Below, piece by piece: positions 46,385 to 58,725 of a DNA stretch of 64,000 nucleotides (positions within the stretch are counted from its first letter, which is position 1; the number at the start of each line of letters is the position of its first letter). The notes below the pieces were generated by a model. The model searched no databases. It was not told the origin of the DNA and worked only from the letters and a program-made list of their open reading frames with translations. Made by a program: the position numbers and the translations under genes. This DNA comes from Zea mays (Eukaryota; Streptophyta; Magnoliopsida; Poales; Poaceae): the NCBI RefSeq assembly GCF_902167145.1, contig NC_050096.1:156611825-156675824 (forward strand), in the 5' to 3' direction.

Positions 46385-47525
46385 ATCACAATGTCGTTTC
46401 ACTTGTTGATAGTCCTGCATCTTACTCTTCGGTCTTTCTCTTGTAGTAAGCTACTTCTGCCATAACTGTAGCCTGGGAAAATAACTAGTCCTCAACCTCT
46501 GCTTCATCGGTCGTTTTCTTGTAATAAGTGGCTTCTACTTCATCGATAGTCTTAGATATAAACTCGTCCTCCTCTTGGAAACGTAATCACACCTTAGCTA
46601 GCACCAAGAGCTCACCCAACCTTGAAGTGTCGTCTTCCTCCTCCCCCAGCAGCATCACCTTTGCCATTTTTCCTCCACATATCTTGCACGAGCCTCATCT
46701 GCGATATAGTTCCCGATGCATCCAATCTCTGCAAATAAATTAAGACAAGTAAGTTAGCAATGACACCACAAATATAATCTGCGAGCAAAAACAACATGTG
46801 TTTTTCTTGCTCACTTGCACATAGATGACCAACAAGATTGCCCAACATCGGCTTTTCAGCTCTAGCCATCTCCATTTCCTTAGCCTCTTGTGCTCTCTTC
46901 TCGTTAGCAGCCTTCATTCTCCTTCGCTCAACACACATCTAGCTATCGCAACCTTGTGATTTGGCATATCTTCGTATCTCCTATCTGCGATGTTTAATGA
47001 ACAAATCGATGAGCTGAGATCCACACCGCATCTCCTCTCCCATGAGTCTCTTTGACCTTATTGTATGCTTCACTTCGTCTTTATTAAGGAATGACTCCCA
47101 AGTGCATTTCCTTGTCTCCTACACAAACCAAACAATGAGTAAGTACAGATGCAACAATACATCTCATGTCATCAAACACAAATAACAACCTCTTTGTAAT
47201 CTACCATACGACCACAAAAATACTCTACACCAAGCTCCGAACACCACATCTGCAGAGTACAAGATCGGACTTCCACTCTTCCTTCTTCTTCTCCTTTTCC
47301 TCTGGCTCATGCCAATGTGACTTTGGCCCATATAACCACTCTCTAAAAATATACCTACGTCCATTTTATGGCTATAGGAGGATACATTAGTAAATTTATG
47401 GCAAACCAACAAAATTGTGGGTACATGTTATGCAGTTACATAATTACTATTGGGACACACAAAGTACTGCTCAGTCTCTAGACATATCACAACATGATCT
47501 CCGCAATCGCACCTAGGTGGAGATT
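46385..47525 (-). pseudogene. GRF zinc-finger-like gene remnant
   Basis: On the minus strand, CDCGDHVVICLETEQYFVCP (47516-47457) matches the start of a GRF-type zinc finger. Further blocks appear in changing frames: REWLYGPKSHWHEPEEKEKK and CRCGVRSL (about 47350-47225), TWESFLNKDEV (about 47105-47075), MRCGSQLIDLFIKHRR (about 47030-46985), KRAQEAKEMEMA (about 46910-46865), and ATYYKKTTDEAEVED / AEVAYYKRKTEE (about 46540-46430). Some gaps may be introns, but several in-frame stops (in or next to the blocks) argue for a broken copy. Genes of this type are often carried by grass transposons. Confidence 0.5.
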
Positions 47526-47655
47526 CTAGTCGTCTACCTGTGGCTATGTTCTTCTCCTCCTCCATCACTTGTGGAGGTTCAAGGGAGGAGGCACCCACCT
47601 CTTAAAATGCTCACCCGTATTCCTCTCTCTCAACCAATTATCGAAAAGGAGATAC

Positions 47656-48919
47656 TGAAAGGGAAATGTGCCCTTGCGAAATTTCTATTGTGTTTTGGTG
47701 ATTAAGTGCCCAACACATTTAAATAAGTTCTTATGTGCTAAATGAAGAGGGAAGTGCAAATCAAAGAAAAGGTATGTTTCTAGACTTAGTACATAGTTTT
47801 TAAGTACTAATATGTTTTATCTAAGTGCTAGAAACAGTGAGAAGAAAAGAATTGCAAATGACTTGGCTTGGTGCAGCCGAAGTCCAGCTCGGTCTGGCAC
47901 ACCGGACTGTCCGGTGGTGCACCGGACAGTGTCTAGTGCGCCAGGCCAGCCTCCGGTGAACAGGCCACTCTCGAGAAAAATCGGCGGCGTACGGCTATAA
48001 TTCATCGGACTGTCCGGTGGTGTACCGGACTGTCGGGTGAGCCAACGGTCGCCAGCGCAACGGTCGGCCGCGCAATCCGCATGCGACGCGTGGCCCGCGC
48101 CAATGGTCAGTAGGAGGCACCGGACTGTCCGGTGGGCACCGGACAGTGTCCGGTGCGCCATCTGGCCCAGAGATGCAACGGTCATCTGCGCCAGAATAGG
48201 AAGGAGATCGGCACCGGACCGTCTACAGTGACTGTCCGGTGGCGCATCGGACTGTCCGGTGCGCCACCCGACAGAAGGCAAGAATAGCCTTCCTTGTTGG
48301 CCTCCAACGGCTCCTAGCTGCCTTGGGGCTATAAAAGGGACCCCTAGGCGCATGGAGGAGCAACCCAAGCTTACAAGAAACATTCTAAGACTCCAAGACT
48401 CCAACTTCGCGCATTTGACTCTTTGAGATATTGACTTGAGCTCCATTTGAGTTGAGAACTCCGTGCGTTGTGTTTTGAGCTCGAGTTGTGACTTGTGTGC
48501 GTGATAGTGCTTTGGATTTGAGTCTTGTGTGTGTTGCTCTCCCCTCCCTTACTTCCGTACATCTTTTTGTGATCATCATTGTAAGGGCGAGAGGCTCCAA
48601 GTTGTGCAGATTCCTCCCAAACGGGAGAAAGACAAAGAAATGAAAAACCGTGGTATTCAAGTTGATCATTGGATCACTTGAGAGGGGTTGAGTGCAACCC
48701 TCGTCCATTGGGACGCCACAATGTGGAAGTAGGCAAGTGTTACTTGGCCGAACCACGAGATAAAAATCGCGTGTCTCTTGTGTGCTTTCTCTTTGATTGT
48801 CTGTGTTCACAAGAGCTCATTTCAAGTCACTTAGTCGTTCTAACCTTAATAACTAAGTTTTGTGGTTATTAGTGTTGAAATTTACAGGATCACCTATTCA
48901 CCCCCTGTAGGTGCTCTCA
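47656..48919 (+). repeat. 5' LTR of J, 1,264 bp
   Basis: It opens TGAAAGGGAAATGTGCCC and ends GGTGCTCTCA. The middle (47890-48280) is dense in CACCGGACTGTCCGGTG-type palindromes. TATAAAA lies at 48330-48336. Any open frames across this part (for example 47817-48446 minus) come from the palindromic repeats. Confidence 0.9.
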
Positions 48920-49056
48920 ATTGGTATTGAAGCTGTTCTCTTCACGTAAGGGACTAATCGCCCGAAGAGATGGATCCTAAGGGAAAGGGGATGGTGGTCA
49001 ACGATAAGGAGAAGGAGTCCCTCTTCAATGAGCCAAGGGACGACAAGCCCACTGAC

Positions 49057-52000
49057 TGTAACACCCCTGGTGTTACTGTAACTAAAACTTGAGCATGGCA
49101 TCATAGCATTGGCATTGCATATGTTTGACACACCTAGAGTGCATTCACTAGGCAAAAATTTCAAACAAGTTGTATTGTTTTAAGTGTTTTGCAACTAGAA
49201 CCCTGGTTAAGGAACTTAACCCTAAATGGGGATTATAGGGGTAAAACTTTACCCAAGTTAAGAAAACCTAAATACTTTAGGGTAAAAGTCATAAAATGAC
49301 CCTAAGGATAAGCTTGAATCACTTTTATACCCCTGAGATACCAGAAACCCTAATTGGAACCCTGGAAAACCCTAAAACCAAACCCTAGGGGCTTATATTC
49401 AAAATTAGTCCACTTTTGGACTAAAGTGCAAAAACCAAGCCAAATAAGTGTTTTAAGTCCTTTGGTTCACAAATATGTGGACTTGAAAGCCAAACCCTAA
49501 GTTTTGGACTTAAATGCAAAATGGACCTCATTTGAGTTCTACACTAAGTCTGAAATTCAGTGTTAAAGGCTCCACTTTAGGGCTTTGTAACTTGCAAAGC
49601 ATAGGGTTTTTGCCCTAGATCACCACACCAAAGTTGTAGAGCATTCAAAGGAGAATAAATTTGCTCAAGAGTACAAGCCTTGTTCTTGTGAGAAATTGGG
49701 AGATAATCTTGCCTGAAGTTGGACTGTCAGGCCAAGATAGACTGAATTTCAGTTGGACAGTGACCTTGATCCAACATTAAGGGACATCTAGACTAAGATC
49801 CAGTGCTCAAATAAGTTTAAACCTTATAGTTGAGTTGTAGCTGGTATGTAGCACTACAACTTTGGTACAGAGACTGGGACCTGTTGTCACATGAAATCTG
49901 GAGAAAAAGGACGCTAAACTTGCTCGGCCAGAAGCTCTGATGAGGCAATGCCATGGTACAGTGACTGGTTAACTGAAGGAGATCGTACTCGTTCTCGTCG
50001 CCGGTAGCTGCCGCCGTCGATCGCCGCTCGCCAAGATTCGTGCTCGGCGGTCACCGGATAAGGCTGTCGCGGTAAAGGTCCTCGTCACCGGTGAGCTGGA
50101 AGTCACCCCGCTCGGCCACGGTACATCTCCTCTAGCTCACCGCCCGTGGTAAAGCGCTCGCCGTCGACCGCCGCCTCTCGGCCGGGTGCCGCGTGGCTCA
50201 ACTCTTCCTCCGTGCCGTCGTGACCCCTCACGGCTGTCTCATCAAGGCCGGTGAGCCCGCCACGGCGGTAGACACGTAGTCGCGAAGCCGATAACCTTCG
50301 TCACCTCCGACCGCCGCGCATCTCCTCGAAATTCACCAGCCACCGTCCTTGGAGCCTATAAATTGAGGGCAGGGCTAGTTACGCCATGAAATTGTGAAGC
50401 TCTAGCACCCGTTCCCACACTCGATCGCCCACCAGCTCGCCTGAATTTCTCGTTGCCCCCAAATCGGTTTTCCGCCGCCGTGAATCGAGCTCACCGTGGG
50501 CAGCCCTCCACAGGTCAGCCCCGGTCCTCTGCTATTTCGTTTGAGCACCCTTCCATCTCCGTAATGCTTGCCGAACCATTGAATCGAACTAGACCGACGC
50601 CCATCGTCGGGAACACGATCACATTGCCGTTGTGCTTACGGCCACCGTGGCCGGAGCTCCCTAGTCCACCATTAGTGCAATTAGGTTAGGGGAAATGCTC
50701 CTTAGGGGTTTAATTCCGTGTATGTCGCTCGAGAGCGCCGGTCACTGCCCCAATTGACCGGACTGCTTGCTCGCCGGAGCGTGGCCGCGCTTGAGCACCG
50801 TCGAGGACTCCAAGTTGTGAATTTACAGAACCCCGAGGGCCTTTTCGTGAACTGTCAGTGACTTAACACAATAGTAAACGGACCTATTTCTGTTTAGCCG
50901 TTAAGCCGTGGGCCTCTGCGCAAAGTCGCCTCGCGGGCGCGGGCGCGCGCGCGAATCCGCTCGGGCTTGGGCCGGCTGGACCTGAATCGGCCCAGTACTG
51001 CTCCTCTTTTTCCTTTTTCTTTTTCAGCAGAACTTTGAAAAACGGTAGAAAAATGTAGAAAAATGCTAAAATTGTGAAACCAATTTTCCTAGGTTTGTTA
51101 TTTTCCATAGTATTTAATAAAAATAAGTTTGTGATTTTTAGTGAAAGTAAGAAATTTTAGGGTATTTAAAATGGTTAAAAGTATTGGTTATAGATTTTTG
51201 GAAAATAATTGGTAAGTCCTAAAATGCCCAAAATTTTTATATGAGTGTTATACAATATTTAGAAGCCTTGGGTAAAGTTTGAATTGATTTGGACCTTGTT
51301 TGATCACCAAACCCCAAACCACCCCCCTGCCCTATGAACTCCTTTACCGACTCCGGAAACCCTAAGTTCCCGGAACTCCGTGAAGGAAAGTTGTATTCAA
51401 AACATAAATAATAAGTTTATGCTATCTTTGCATCCTCATGAGCATCCCATGGCATCCATTCTTATACATATGTATGGTTATGATTAGAACGAGAAGAAGA
51501 GGTAGAAGTAACTGAAGAGGAGACACCACAACCACCTTTGGACACTCAGGCCGGGAATAGTTTCTACTTCGACATTTGTGGACCTGAGCCTGATTCACCT
51601 GTGAACGAAGGCAAGCCCCGGTGCATTTGCCACCTCCCTTGCTATTTCAAAATCTTTCTCACTTGATTGCTGCATTAGGTGATAGGAGTTGCTTGATAAA
51701 ACCATTCCTGCATTACCTTCCTTGAATTTGATTACCTTCCTTGATCACCTGTTTTACAAAAGCTTTTTGATGCTTAGCTTTGCTTTAGAAAATCAAAAGG
51801 TTTTGTTTTTACAAAATATGATGTGGCAAAAGTGGGTGGGAAGTTTTTCAAAAATAAAACTTGATGATGGATCTATCAAAGGCCTTGATAGGTTCAACAT
51901 CGGAAAAGATGTACCTCTGCCAGGTACCAACTTTGGGTTTGAAATGATTAAGCTGAGACCGGGCGAGTGACTTGCACGAGAAGAGAGTCTCGGTGTAGTG

Positions 52001-53086
52001 TCTCCGTCTGAGTCGATTAAGGACCGTCTCGATGTAGGCTTGATGATCGAGGACCCTTTAACTGGTCACATGCCTCGTCATGGGTAAGCCTCGCCTCGGG
52101 CAGACTAAGGCCGGAATAAGACAACACGAGATGGGCGTGGAGCGGTGGCGAGAGTAGCGTGTACCCTCCGTGGCAAGAGGCTGGACGGTGGTGTATCTGT
52201 GCTCTCGGTCTGCGTGAACCTGATCCGGTCTTAAGAACCCCGGTGGCGGGTTGACATATGCAAGGGTTAAGTGCTACATATGTCGTGTGATTGGAGATCC
52301 TCAGCTGAGTATAATCGATTCGGATCGCCGTACCTTCGCGGTTATGAAGACTTGGTCACTGCCCTACACGTAGCATTCCACTGAAGACGATGGGCTCTTG
52401 TTAAGAAATTGGCTAGTGCAGGACCAGTGATTGAACTAGGGTAGAAAGAACTCTAGTACAGATAATTTTACTTAACTTGACAAATAAAACTGGATTTTTA
52501 AGGATCCACTTTAGTAAGCATTTCTGCAAAAAACAGAGTCTTTGAATATTGAAAAGCCTTACCTTGACTCCCACATAACCAGCATACCCTTGAGAGTCTT
52601 TTCTTTAGTCGGGTAAGACTTGCTGAGTATTCCATACTCAGGGTTTATCCCTTTGTTGTTTTTAGGTGAGGAAGTAGCAGACTTTTGCTGCTTCTGTGCC
52701 AAGGTGGTTCCAAAAGAAGAAAATCAAGACTGAAGTGCGGGAGGACTCGGTCCTCCACTTAAGATCTTTTGCTTTTAGCTTCTCGGGAGGAGTTTGTGCC
52801 TCCCTGGTTTGTATTATATTACCTCTATGCACTCACTTTTAGGCTGGTCTGTAATAATATAACTCAAGCTTACTTTTGAAATAAAATGTAAGATTATGTA
52901 ATTCGCTTCTGCATTTCTTTATCTCCGATGTTCTGTAATGTCTACAAGATGGGTGAGACGTTCCTGGTAAGGTAAGGAAAGATACCGAACTTGTCAAGTA
53001 GTTCAGGGGCACCTACAGGGTTGTCTGATGTCTGTGAGACAAGGACAACTGTAGGTGGGCCTAATTACTTGGGAGGTTCCGTCACA
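49057..53086 (+). repeat. 5' LTR of C, 4,030 bp
   Basis: It opens TGTAACACCCCTGGTGTTAC, a terminal inverted word (GTAACACC / GGTGTTAC), and ends TTCCGTCACA. A GC-rich block lies at 49985-50960. TATAAAT at 50357-50363 is a likely promoter TATA. It is followed by CTGGTATCGGAGT (about 53088), a Met-type primer site with a changed base. Confidence 0.95.
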
Positions 53087-53101
53087 GCTGGTATCGGAGT
53101 G
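53087..53101 (+). other. Primer-binding site of C
   Basis: GCTGGTATCGGAGTG directly follows the LTR. It resembles the initiator-Met complement TGGTATCAGAGC with A-to-G and C-to-T differences. Confidence 0.7.
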
Positions 53102-53325
53102 TAGCCCTTCTTGGCAGATATTATGAAGCATCTTCAAAAGAATTTTCAAAAGTCTTACCTAGAAATTCTTTTCTCTTCTTACCTAAGTATTCTGAAGAAG
53201 TCTATCGTAAAGACCAGATAGGAAGAGTGCAACATATAGAAGGTTGAATCGACTAAGGTTGATTCTGTAATTATACATGCATCATGCTAAGAATCATACT
53301 AATAACATTTTCCCCCTTAGAAAAG

Positions 53326-53910
53326 ATGCCGCCACGTACCAGGCTAACGGCACGCAAGTCCACGGGACCAATTGGGGTGCCTCGGCATCAATTGGCTCCC
53401 CGACATGAAAGTAGCAGCAGTGGAAGCAACGACCCCATCGGAGACCTTGAAGCTCGTGTGAGTCGACTTCAAGCAGTACTGCAACATAGGACTGATGCTT
53501 GGGTCGCTGACGGTGATAGAATTAACGAACTGAGAAGGGACATCCGACATTTGCAGGATCAACTCGCTGATCGAGACTTAGCACTTGACTGGGCCGTACA
53601 GTCTCGTTTGCTAATGTGTGCTAAGGAAGCAAGGGCTCAGGCCCGAATTAAAGAACTTAGCTCGACTGTCGATGACCTGCAGGTTTACTGCAATACGTTG
53701 CACGAGGAAGTCCATGTATTATACTCACAACTACACCCAAGTGAGCCTGCACAACCTACTGAGGCGGAAGCTGGACCATCTCACGTTGCGGGACGTGCGC
53801 TGGGTGGGGAGTTAGACCTTTTTGAGCCCCCTCCTTCTTTGAGGTTGGTTGATGTCTGGACTCCCACACCTGACGATGAAGCCGCCAAGACTGATGGCAA
53901 GCAGGAATAA
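53326..53910 (+). CDS. Extra coiled-coil ORF upstream of gag in element C, 194 aa
   Basis: ATG at 53326 starts MPPRTRLTARKSTG; a pyrimidine-rich TTTTCCCCCTTAG stands just before it. Residues about 40-135 show heptad-like Leu/Ile/Val spacing and high charge (EARVSRLQAVL, INELRRDIRHLQDQLADRD, IKELSSTVDDLQ), so a coiled coil is likely. The tail is acidic and Pro-rich. It is not gag, which starts separately at 54104 with a similar MPTRTRG opening. It has no stop in 194 codons and lies between the primer site and gag, so it belongs to the element. I do not recognise a function; structural, Gag-partner or RNA-binding roles are conceivable. Confidence 0.7.
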   Translation: MPPRTRLTARKSTGPIGVPRHQLAPRHESSSSGSNDPIGDLEARVSRLQAVLQHRTDAWVADGDRINELRRDIRHLQDQLADRDLALDWAVQSRLLMCAKEARAQARIKELSSTVDDLQVYCNTLHEEVHVLYSQLHPSEPAQPTEAEAGPSHVAGRALGGELDLFEPPPSLRLVDVWTPTPDDEAAKTDGKQE

Positions 53911-54103
53911 GGGTGTAATAGAAGTAGAGTAGTGTATTGTAGGGTATTGTAGGATGTACTGTTGTATAATAGGTTGAACTTTTGTATAATGGGTATTGTA
54001 TCCTGTTATGTAATATCGAGTCTGTATCATTACTTTTTATAGTAATGTAAAATGGAAGGTTTTCTCTGGCACATTATGTTTACTTCAAATGTTTTTGCCA
54101 CAG

Positions 54104-57100
54104 ATGCCGACCAGGACTCGAGGACAGGATGCAGCAGGAACTTCTGGGGGACGGGATGTTACCCCAAACCCACCTCCAGTTCCTCCCACGTTAGCCGAGG
54201 CGATCGCCGCCTTGGTGAATGCCACCGCCGATAATACCCGCTTCCTTAGGGAAATGGCGGGTCAGCAACAATTCCAGCAGCAAGCAGCAAGAGGTTATCC
54301 GCAGGGTCCCCGTGAGACCACTTATCTGGATTTCTCGGAAACTCGTCCGCCTCTATTCGTCAAGGCAGAAGATCCCCTAGAAGCTGACGAGTGGATTCGG
54401 GTTATCGAGCAAAAATTTGGTCTTCTTCGTTGCTCAGAGACGCAAAAGCCGTTGTTCGCCGCACAACAACTCCGTGGTCCTGCCAGTACCTGGTGGGGAA
54501 ATTTTATGGCTATTCAACCCGACAACCATCAAGTCACCTGGAATGAGTTTAAAGCAGCCTTCCGTGAACACTACATCCCCGAAGGAGTGCTGCACATGAA
54601 ACAAGAGGAGTTTATGAAGTTACAACAAGGCGGAGATACCATTACTCAATATCTCAACAAGTTCAATCACCTGTCGCAGTATGCTATCGACCAGGTGAAT
54701 ACAGATTTGAAGAAGAAGAACTGTTTTATGCGGGGACTGAATGATCGGCTACAAAGGAAAATGGCCACATGCATAGACCTCACATATGGAAAGGCTGTCA
54801 GCACAGCCTTATCTGTTGAAGCCAAATACACAAATTCTGGAAAGAATAAGGGATTCGGTGGTGAGAGGCCTAATCAGGGCCAGGCAAAGAAGCAACGGTT
54901 CGTCATCCGGCCTTCTAGCCAAAACCGTACTTTTTCTCGTCCACCTACATTTCCCTTTAAACAGCCTATCATTATCCGCCCCAATAATGCCCCCACTACC
55001 CCAAAACAGCCGGGTGCCCCAGGCACTCGATTCCCTGCCTTGCCTAGTTCTTCAACTGGGTGCTTTAATTGCGGCAAGTCGGGACACTTTATCAAAGACT
55101 GCCCATATCCTAGGCAAAATCAATCTAATGCTTCGCAAGGATCTGGGAAATCAGTTCAGCCTAAAGGAAATGCTACAGGGAAGAATATGAAGAAAACGGG
55201 GCGTGTGTATTATACTCAAGTGGCTACTACACCGGAAGGAGAGCCGGTGATGATGGGTACGTTTCCCGTGGCCAGTCACCCAGCAATTATTCTTTTTGAT
55301 TTTGGTGCTTCACATACATTCATTAGCAAGACATTTGTGGAACAACATCATATTGCATACCATGAATCAAAGGAGGGATTTAAAATTCATTCACCTGGGG
55401 GACACATTTATACTAAAGAAGTGGCCTATGGAGTGCCAGTAACTATGGCCGAACGGAACTTTCCTGCTAACATGATTGTTCTGAAAGGCCAGGATATAGA
55501 TGTAATCTTGGGTATGAATTGGCTAACCCAACACAAGGCAATCCTCAACACTGAACTCAGAACCGTCAGGTTGAGCTATAACCAAGAAGAGATTCTTTTG
55601 ACTCTCCCCGCAACCAATCCAGCCAAAGCTTCTGGTAGAGTCTATGAAGCCATTGTACCGGAGATCAAGAACATTCCGGTAGTATGTGAGTTTCCAGATG
55701 TATTTCCGGAAGATTTGCCTGGACTGCCCCCTGAAAGAGATGTAGAATTCGTAATTGAGCTAAAGCCCGGTACGGCTCCCATATCCCGAAGATCGTACCG
55801 TATGCCCCCTAATGAATTGGCGGAACTGAAGATTCAATTACAAGATCTACTGAATAAGGGATTTATCCGGCCAAGCTCGTCCCCTTGGGGTTGTCCCGCC
55901 ATTTTTGTTAAGAAGAAGGATCAAACCTTGAGAATGTGCGTGGATTATCGACCCCTAAATGAGGTCACTATCAAGAATAAGTACCCTCTTCCAAGGATCG
56001 ACATCTTATTTGATCAACTGACAGGGGCGAGGGTATTTTCCAAAATTGATCTCAGGTCGGGCTATCATCAAATCCGTATTCGGCCCGAGGATATACCGAA
56101 GACCGCGTTTACTACGCGGTATGGATTATTTGAATACTTGGTAATGTCTTTCGGGCTCACAAATGCTCCTGCCCACTTCACTTACTTAATGAACTCGGTG
56201 TTCATGCCCGAATTGGACAAATTCGTGGTAGTCTTCATCGACGATATCTTGATATATTCTAAGAATGAAGAGGACCATACTCAGCATCTACGGATTGTAT
56301 TGACGCGCCTCAGGGAACACCAGCTATATGCCAAGTTCAGCAAGTGCGCGTTCTGGCTGGAAGAAATTCAATTTTTGGGGCACGTGTTATCAGCTAAAGG
56401 AATTGCGGTAGATCCTAGCAAAGTCAAAGATATTCTGGAGTGGAAACCCCCAACAACTGTTCACCAAGTCCGGAGTTTTCTTGGACTAGCTGGGTATTAT
56501 CGCAGATTCATACCAGATTTTTCTAAGCTTGTGAAGCCAATCACAAGTTTGTTGAAGAATGACATTAAGTCCAATTGGTCTTCTAAGTGCAATGAAGCCT
56601 TTGAGCAACTGAAGACATTATTGACCACTGCTCCGGTATTAGCTCAACCGGACATCACTAAACCTTTTGACGTATATTGTGATGCATCTGGCAGTGGGCT
56701 CGGCTGTGTACTGATGCAAGAGGGCCGAGTGATTGCGTATGCTTCAAGGCAGTTGCGCCGGCATGAGGAGCACTATCCAACTCATGATCTGGAGCTAGCT
56801 GCTGTGGTTCATGCCCTAAAGATTTGGCGTCATTATCTGCTAAGTAATATCTGTCACATATATACAGATCATAAAAGTCTGAAGTACATCTTCACCCAGT
56901 CAGAGTTAAATATGAGACAAAGACGATGGCTTGAGCTCATCAAGGACTATGAACTGGAGATCCATTATCACCCAGGCAAGGCCAATGTGGTGGCAGATGC
57001 GCTGAGTCGTAAGACTTCCTGCCACTGTCTTATGGCGAAGACCTCCGAGAACACTTTGTGTCAGGAAATGGAAAAGCTAAACCTGGGGATCATCCAACAA

Positions 57101-58573
57101 GGGACTCTAAATCATTTAAAGCTTGAGTCAATCATTTTGCAAAGGATAATTGATGCTCAAAAGGATAATCTGGGTATGAAGCACATTCGAGAAAAGATAA
57201 GGGCTGGGACAGCCAAGTGTTTCAAAGAAGACGATCAAGGTGTGATATGGTTCAAAAACCGCATAGTAGTACCAAAGACCGAAGAGCTCCGCCAGCAAAT
57301 TCTTGATGAAGCACATCTTAGTCGCTATTCTATTCATCCCGGAAGCACTAAGATGTATCAAGATTTAAAACAACATTACTGGTGGACTAAGATGAAGATT
57401 GAAATTGCACGCTATGTGGCTAAATGCGACACTTGCAGACGTGTCAAGGCCATACACATGAAAACTGCTGGTCCATTGCAATCTTTGCCAATCCCAACAT
57501 GGAAATGGGAAGACATCAGCATGGACTTCATTGTGGGATTGCCCAGAACCGCAAAAGGCTTTGACTCTATCTGGGTTATTATTGATCGACTCACAAAGAT
57601 CGCCCATTTCCTCCCGGTCAAAGTTAAATATCCCGTCATTACCTATGCAGAGTTATACATCGCCCGTATTCTCAGTTTGCATGGTATCCCAAAGACTATA
57701 GTGTCGGATCGTGGACCTCAATTCGTATCCAAGTTTTGGGAAGAACTTCATAAATTCCTGGGTACTAAACTGCTCCACAGTTCGGCCTATCATCCTCAAA
57801 CCAGTGGACAAACTGAGAGAGTGAACCAAATACTTGAAGATATGCTGCGGGCATGTGTCCTGGATTTCTCACTAAAATGGGACGAATGTTTACCTTTAGC
57901 GGAGTTTTCATGCAATAATAGTTATCAAGAAAGTATCAAGATGGCACCTTTTGAAGCTTTATATGGACGACGGTGTCGGACTCCGCTAAATTGGTCTGAA
58001 CCTGGAGAAAGATACTTCTTTAGACCTGATATGGTGAAAGAGGTTGAAGAAAAGGTTCAGAGAATTATCCATAATATGAAGAAAGCTCAAGCACGACAAA
58101 AGAGTTATGCAGACAAACGGCGAATGCCCTTATATTTTGTTGAAGGAGACTATGTCTACTTGAAGGTCTCACCAATGAAAGGCGTATCGCGTTTCGGAGT
58201 TAAAGGAAAACTTGCACCACGATATATTGGTCCTTTTCTTATTCTGGAAAGATATGGGCCAGTGGCGTATCGACTTCAGCTCCCCGAAACATTGTCTGCT
58301 GTGCACAATGTGTTCCACGTGTCACAACTGAAGAAGTGTCTTCGGGTTCCTGATCGAACAGTTGAAGTGGCTGATGTTGTCCTGGAACCAGATTTAACAT
58401 ACTCGGAACATCCTATTCGAGTTCTGGATCAAAAGGACAGGGTCACCCGAAGAAAGACTCTCAAGTTCTACAAGATACAGTGGAACCAACATTCGGAAGA
58501 TGAGGCTACATGGGAAACCCAAGATTTCTTAGATAAGAATTTCCCAGGCTTTTTAGCCTCATGTAAAGTATAA
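54104..58573 (+). CDS. gag-pol: Gag-pol polyprotein with chromodomain, 1,489 aa
   Basis: One uninterrupted frame. Order: gag domain (about residues 70-235; [12 protein letters not shown]), zinc knuckle [14 protein letters not shown] (Cys320-Cys333, CX2CX4HX4C), retropepsin (about 370-480) with [10 protein letters not shown] (Asp399, Phe400), reverse transcriptase (about 550-750) with FIDD at 711-714, RNase H (about 850-965; [10 protein letters not shown]), integrase zinc motif His1071-His1078-Cys1108-Cys1111, integrase core Asp1141-Asp1202-Glu1238 (35-residue spacing), and a C-terminal chromodomain (about 1438-1480; [15 protein letters not shown]). Chromodomains of this group direct integration to chromatin. 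I start at ATG 54104 (MPTRTRG) because the family consensus starts so; an in-frame ATG at 54089 exists. Only the DSG-to-DFG protease change looks damaging. Confidence 0.95.
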   Translation: MPTRTRGQDAAGTSGGRDVTPNPPPVPPTLAEAIAALVNATADNTRFLREMAGQQQFQQQAARGYPQGPRETTYLDFSETRPPLFVKAEDPLEADEWIRVIEQKFGLLRCSETQKPLFAAQQLRGPASTWWGNFMAIQPDNHQVTWNEFKAAFREHYIPEGVLHMKQEEFMKLQQGGDTITQYLNKFNHLSQYAIDQVNTDLKKKNCFMRGLNDRLQRKMATCIDLTYGKAVSTALSVEAKYTNSGKNKGFGGERPNQGQAKKQRFVIRPSSQNRTFSRPPTFPFKQPIIIRPNNAPTTPKQPGAPGTRFPALPSSSTGCFNCGKSGHFIKDCPYPRQNQSNASQGSGKSVQPKGNATGKNMKKTGRVYYTQVATTPEGEPVMMGTFPVASHPAIILFDFGASHTFISKTFVEQHHIAYHESKEGFKIHSPGGHIYTKEVAYGVPVTMAERNFPANMIVLKGQDIDVILGMNWLTQHKAILNTELRTVRLSYNQEEILLTLPATNPAKASGRVYEAIVPEIKNIPVVCEFPDVFPEDLPGLPPERDVEFVIELKPGTAPISRRSYRMPPNELAELKIQLQDLLNKGFIRPSSSPWGCPAIFVKKKDQTLRMCVDYRPLNEVTIKNKYPLPRIDILFDQLTGARVFSKIDLRSGYHQIRIRPEDIPKTAFTTRYGLFEYLVMSFGLTNAPAHFTYLMNSVFMPELDKFVVVFIDDILIYSKNEEDHTQHLRIVLTRLREHQLYAKFSKCAFWLEEIQFLGHVLSAKGIAVDPSKVKDILEWKPPTTVHQVRSFLGLAGYYRRFIPDFSKLVKPITSLLKNDIKSNWSSKCNEAFEQLKTLLTTAPVLAQPDITKPFDVYCDASGSGLGCVLMQEGRVIAYASRQLRRHEEHYPTHDLELAAVVHALKIWRHYLLSNICHIYTDHKSLKYIFTQSELNMRQRRWLELIKDYELEIHYHPGKANVVADALSRKTSCHCLMAKTSENTLCQEMEKLNLGIIQQGTLNHLKLESIILQRIIDAQKDNLGMKHIREKIRAGTAKCFKEDDQGVIWFKNRIVVPKTEELRQQILDEAHLSRYSIHPGSTKMYQDLKQHYWWTKMKIEIARYVAKCDTCRRVKAIHMKTAGPLQSLPIPTWKWEDISMDFIVGLPRTAKGFDSIWVIIDRLTKIAHFLPVKVKYPVITYAELYIARILSLHGIPKTIVSDRGPQFVSKFWEELHKFLGTKLLHSSAYHPQTSGQTERVNQILEDMLRACVLDFSLKWDECLPLAEFSCNNSYQESIKMAPFEALYGRRCRTPLNWSEPGERYFFRPDMVKEVEEKVQRIIHNMKKAQARQKSYADKRRMPLYFVEGDYVYLKVSPMKGVSRFGVKGKLAPRYIGPFLILERYGPVAYRLQLPETLSAVHNVFHVSQLKKCLRVPDRTVEVADVVLEPDLTYSEHPIRVLDQKDRVTRRKTLKFYKIQWNQHSEDEATWETQDFLDKNFPGFLASCKV

Positions 58574-58712
58574 AGCCTGTATCGTTGTTGTAATAAAGAG
58601 GTAACGCCCACATCACCCCTGTCTTGTCCCAAAAATAAGGAAATAAAAATGTGATGCGTTTCCTTTACCATTACTTACCCTAGGATTTTTAATCTCGGGA
58701 CGAGATTCTTTT

Positions 58713-58725
58713 ATGGGGGGAAGGA
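58713..58725 (+). other. Polypurine tract of C
   Basis: ATGGGGGGAAGGA precedes the 3' LTR start at 58726, after the TCTCGGGACGAGATTC word also found in K (19443) and, in variant form, G (12473). Confidence 0.8.

Noticed and set aside
43882..46450. Possible CACTA termini (GCTACAAGAAAG at 43887 and inverted TCTTGTAGTAAG at about 46441)
   Set aside because: The matches are short, the outermost bases do not read CACTA on either side, and no 3-bp duplication is visible.
47817..48446. 209-aa minus-strand frame
   Set aside because: It lies in the palindrome-rich core of the copia LTR J and has no domain.
51689..51970. 93-aa frame repeated at 61361-61642, first taken as a conserved LTR-encoded protein
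   Set aside because: The conservation is fully explained by the two LTR copies of one young element. No sign of protein-level constraint.
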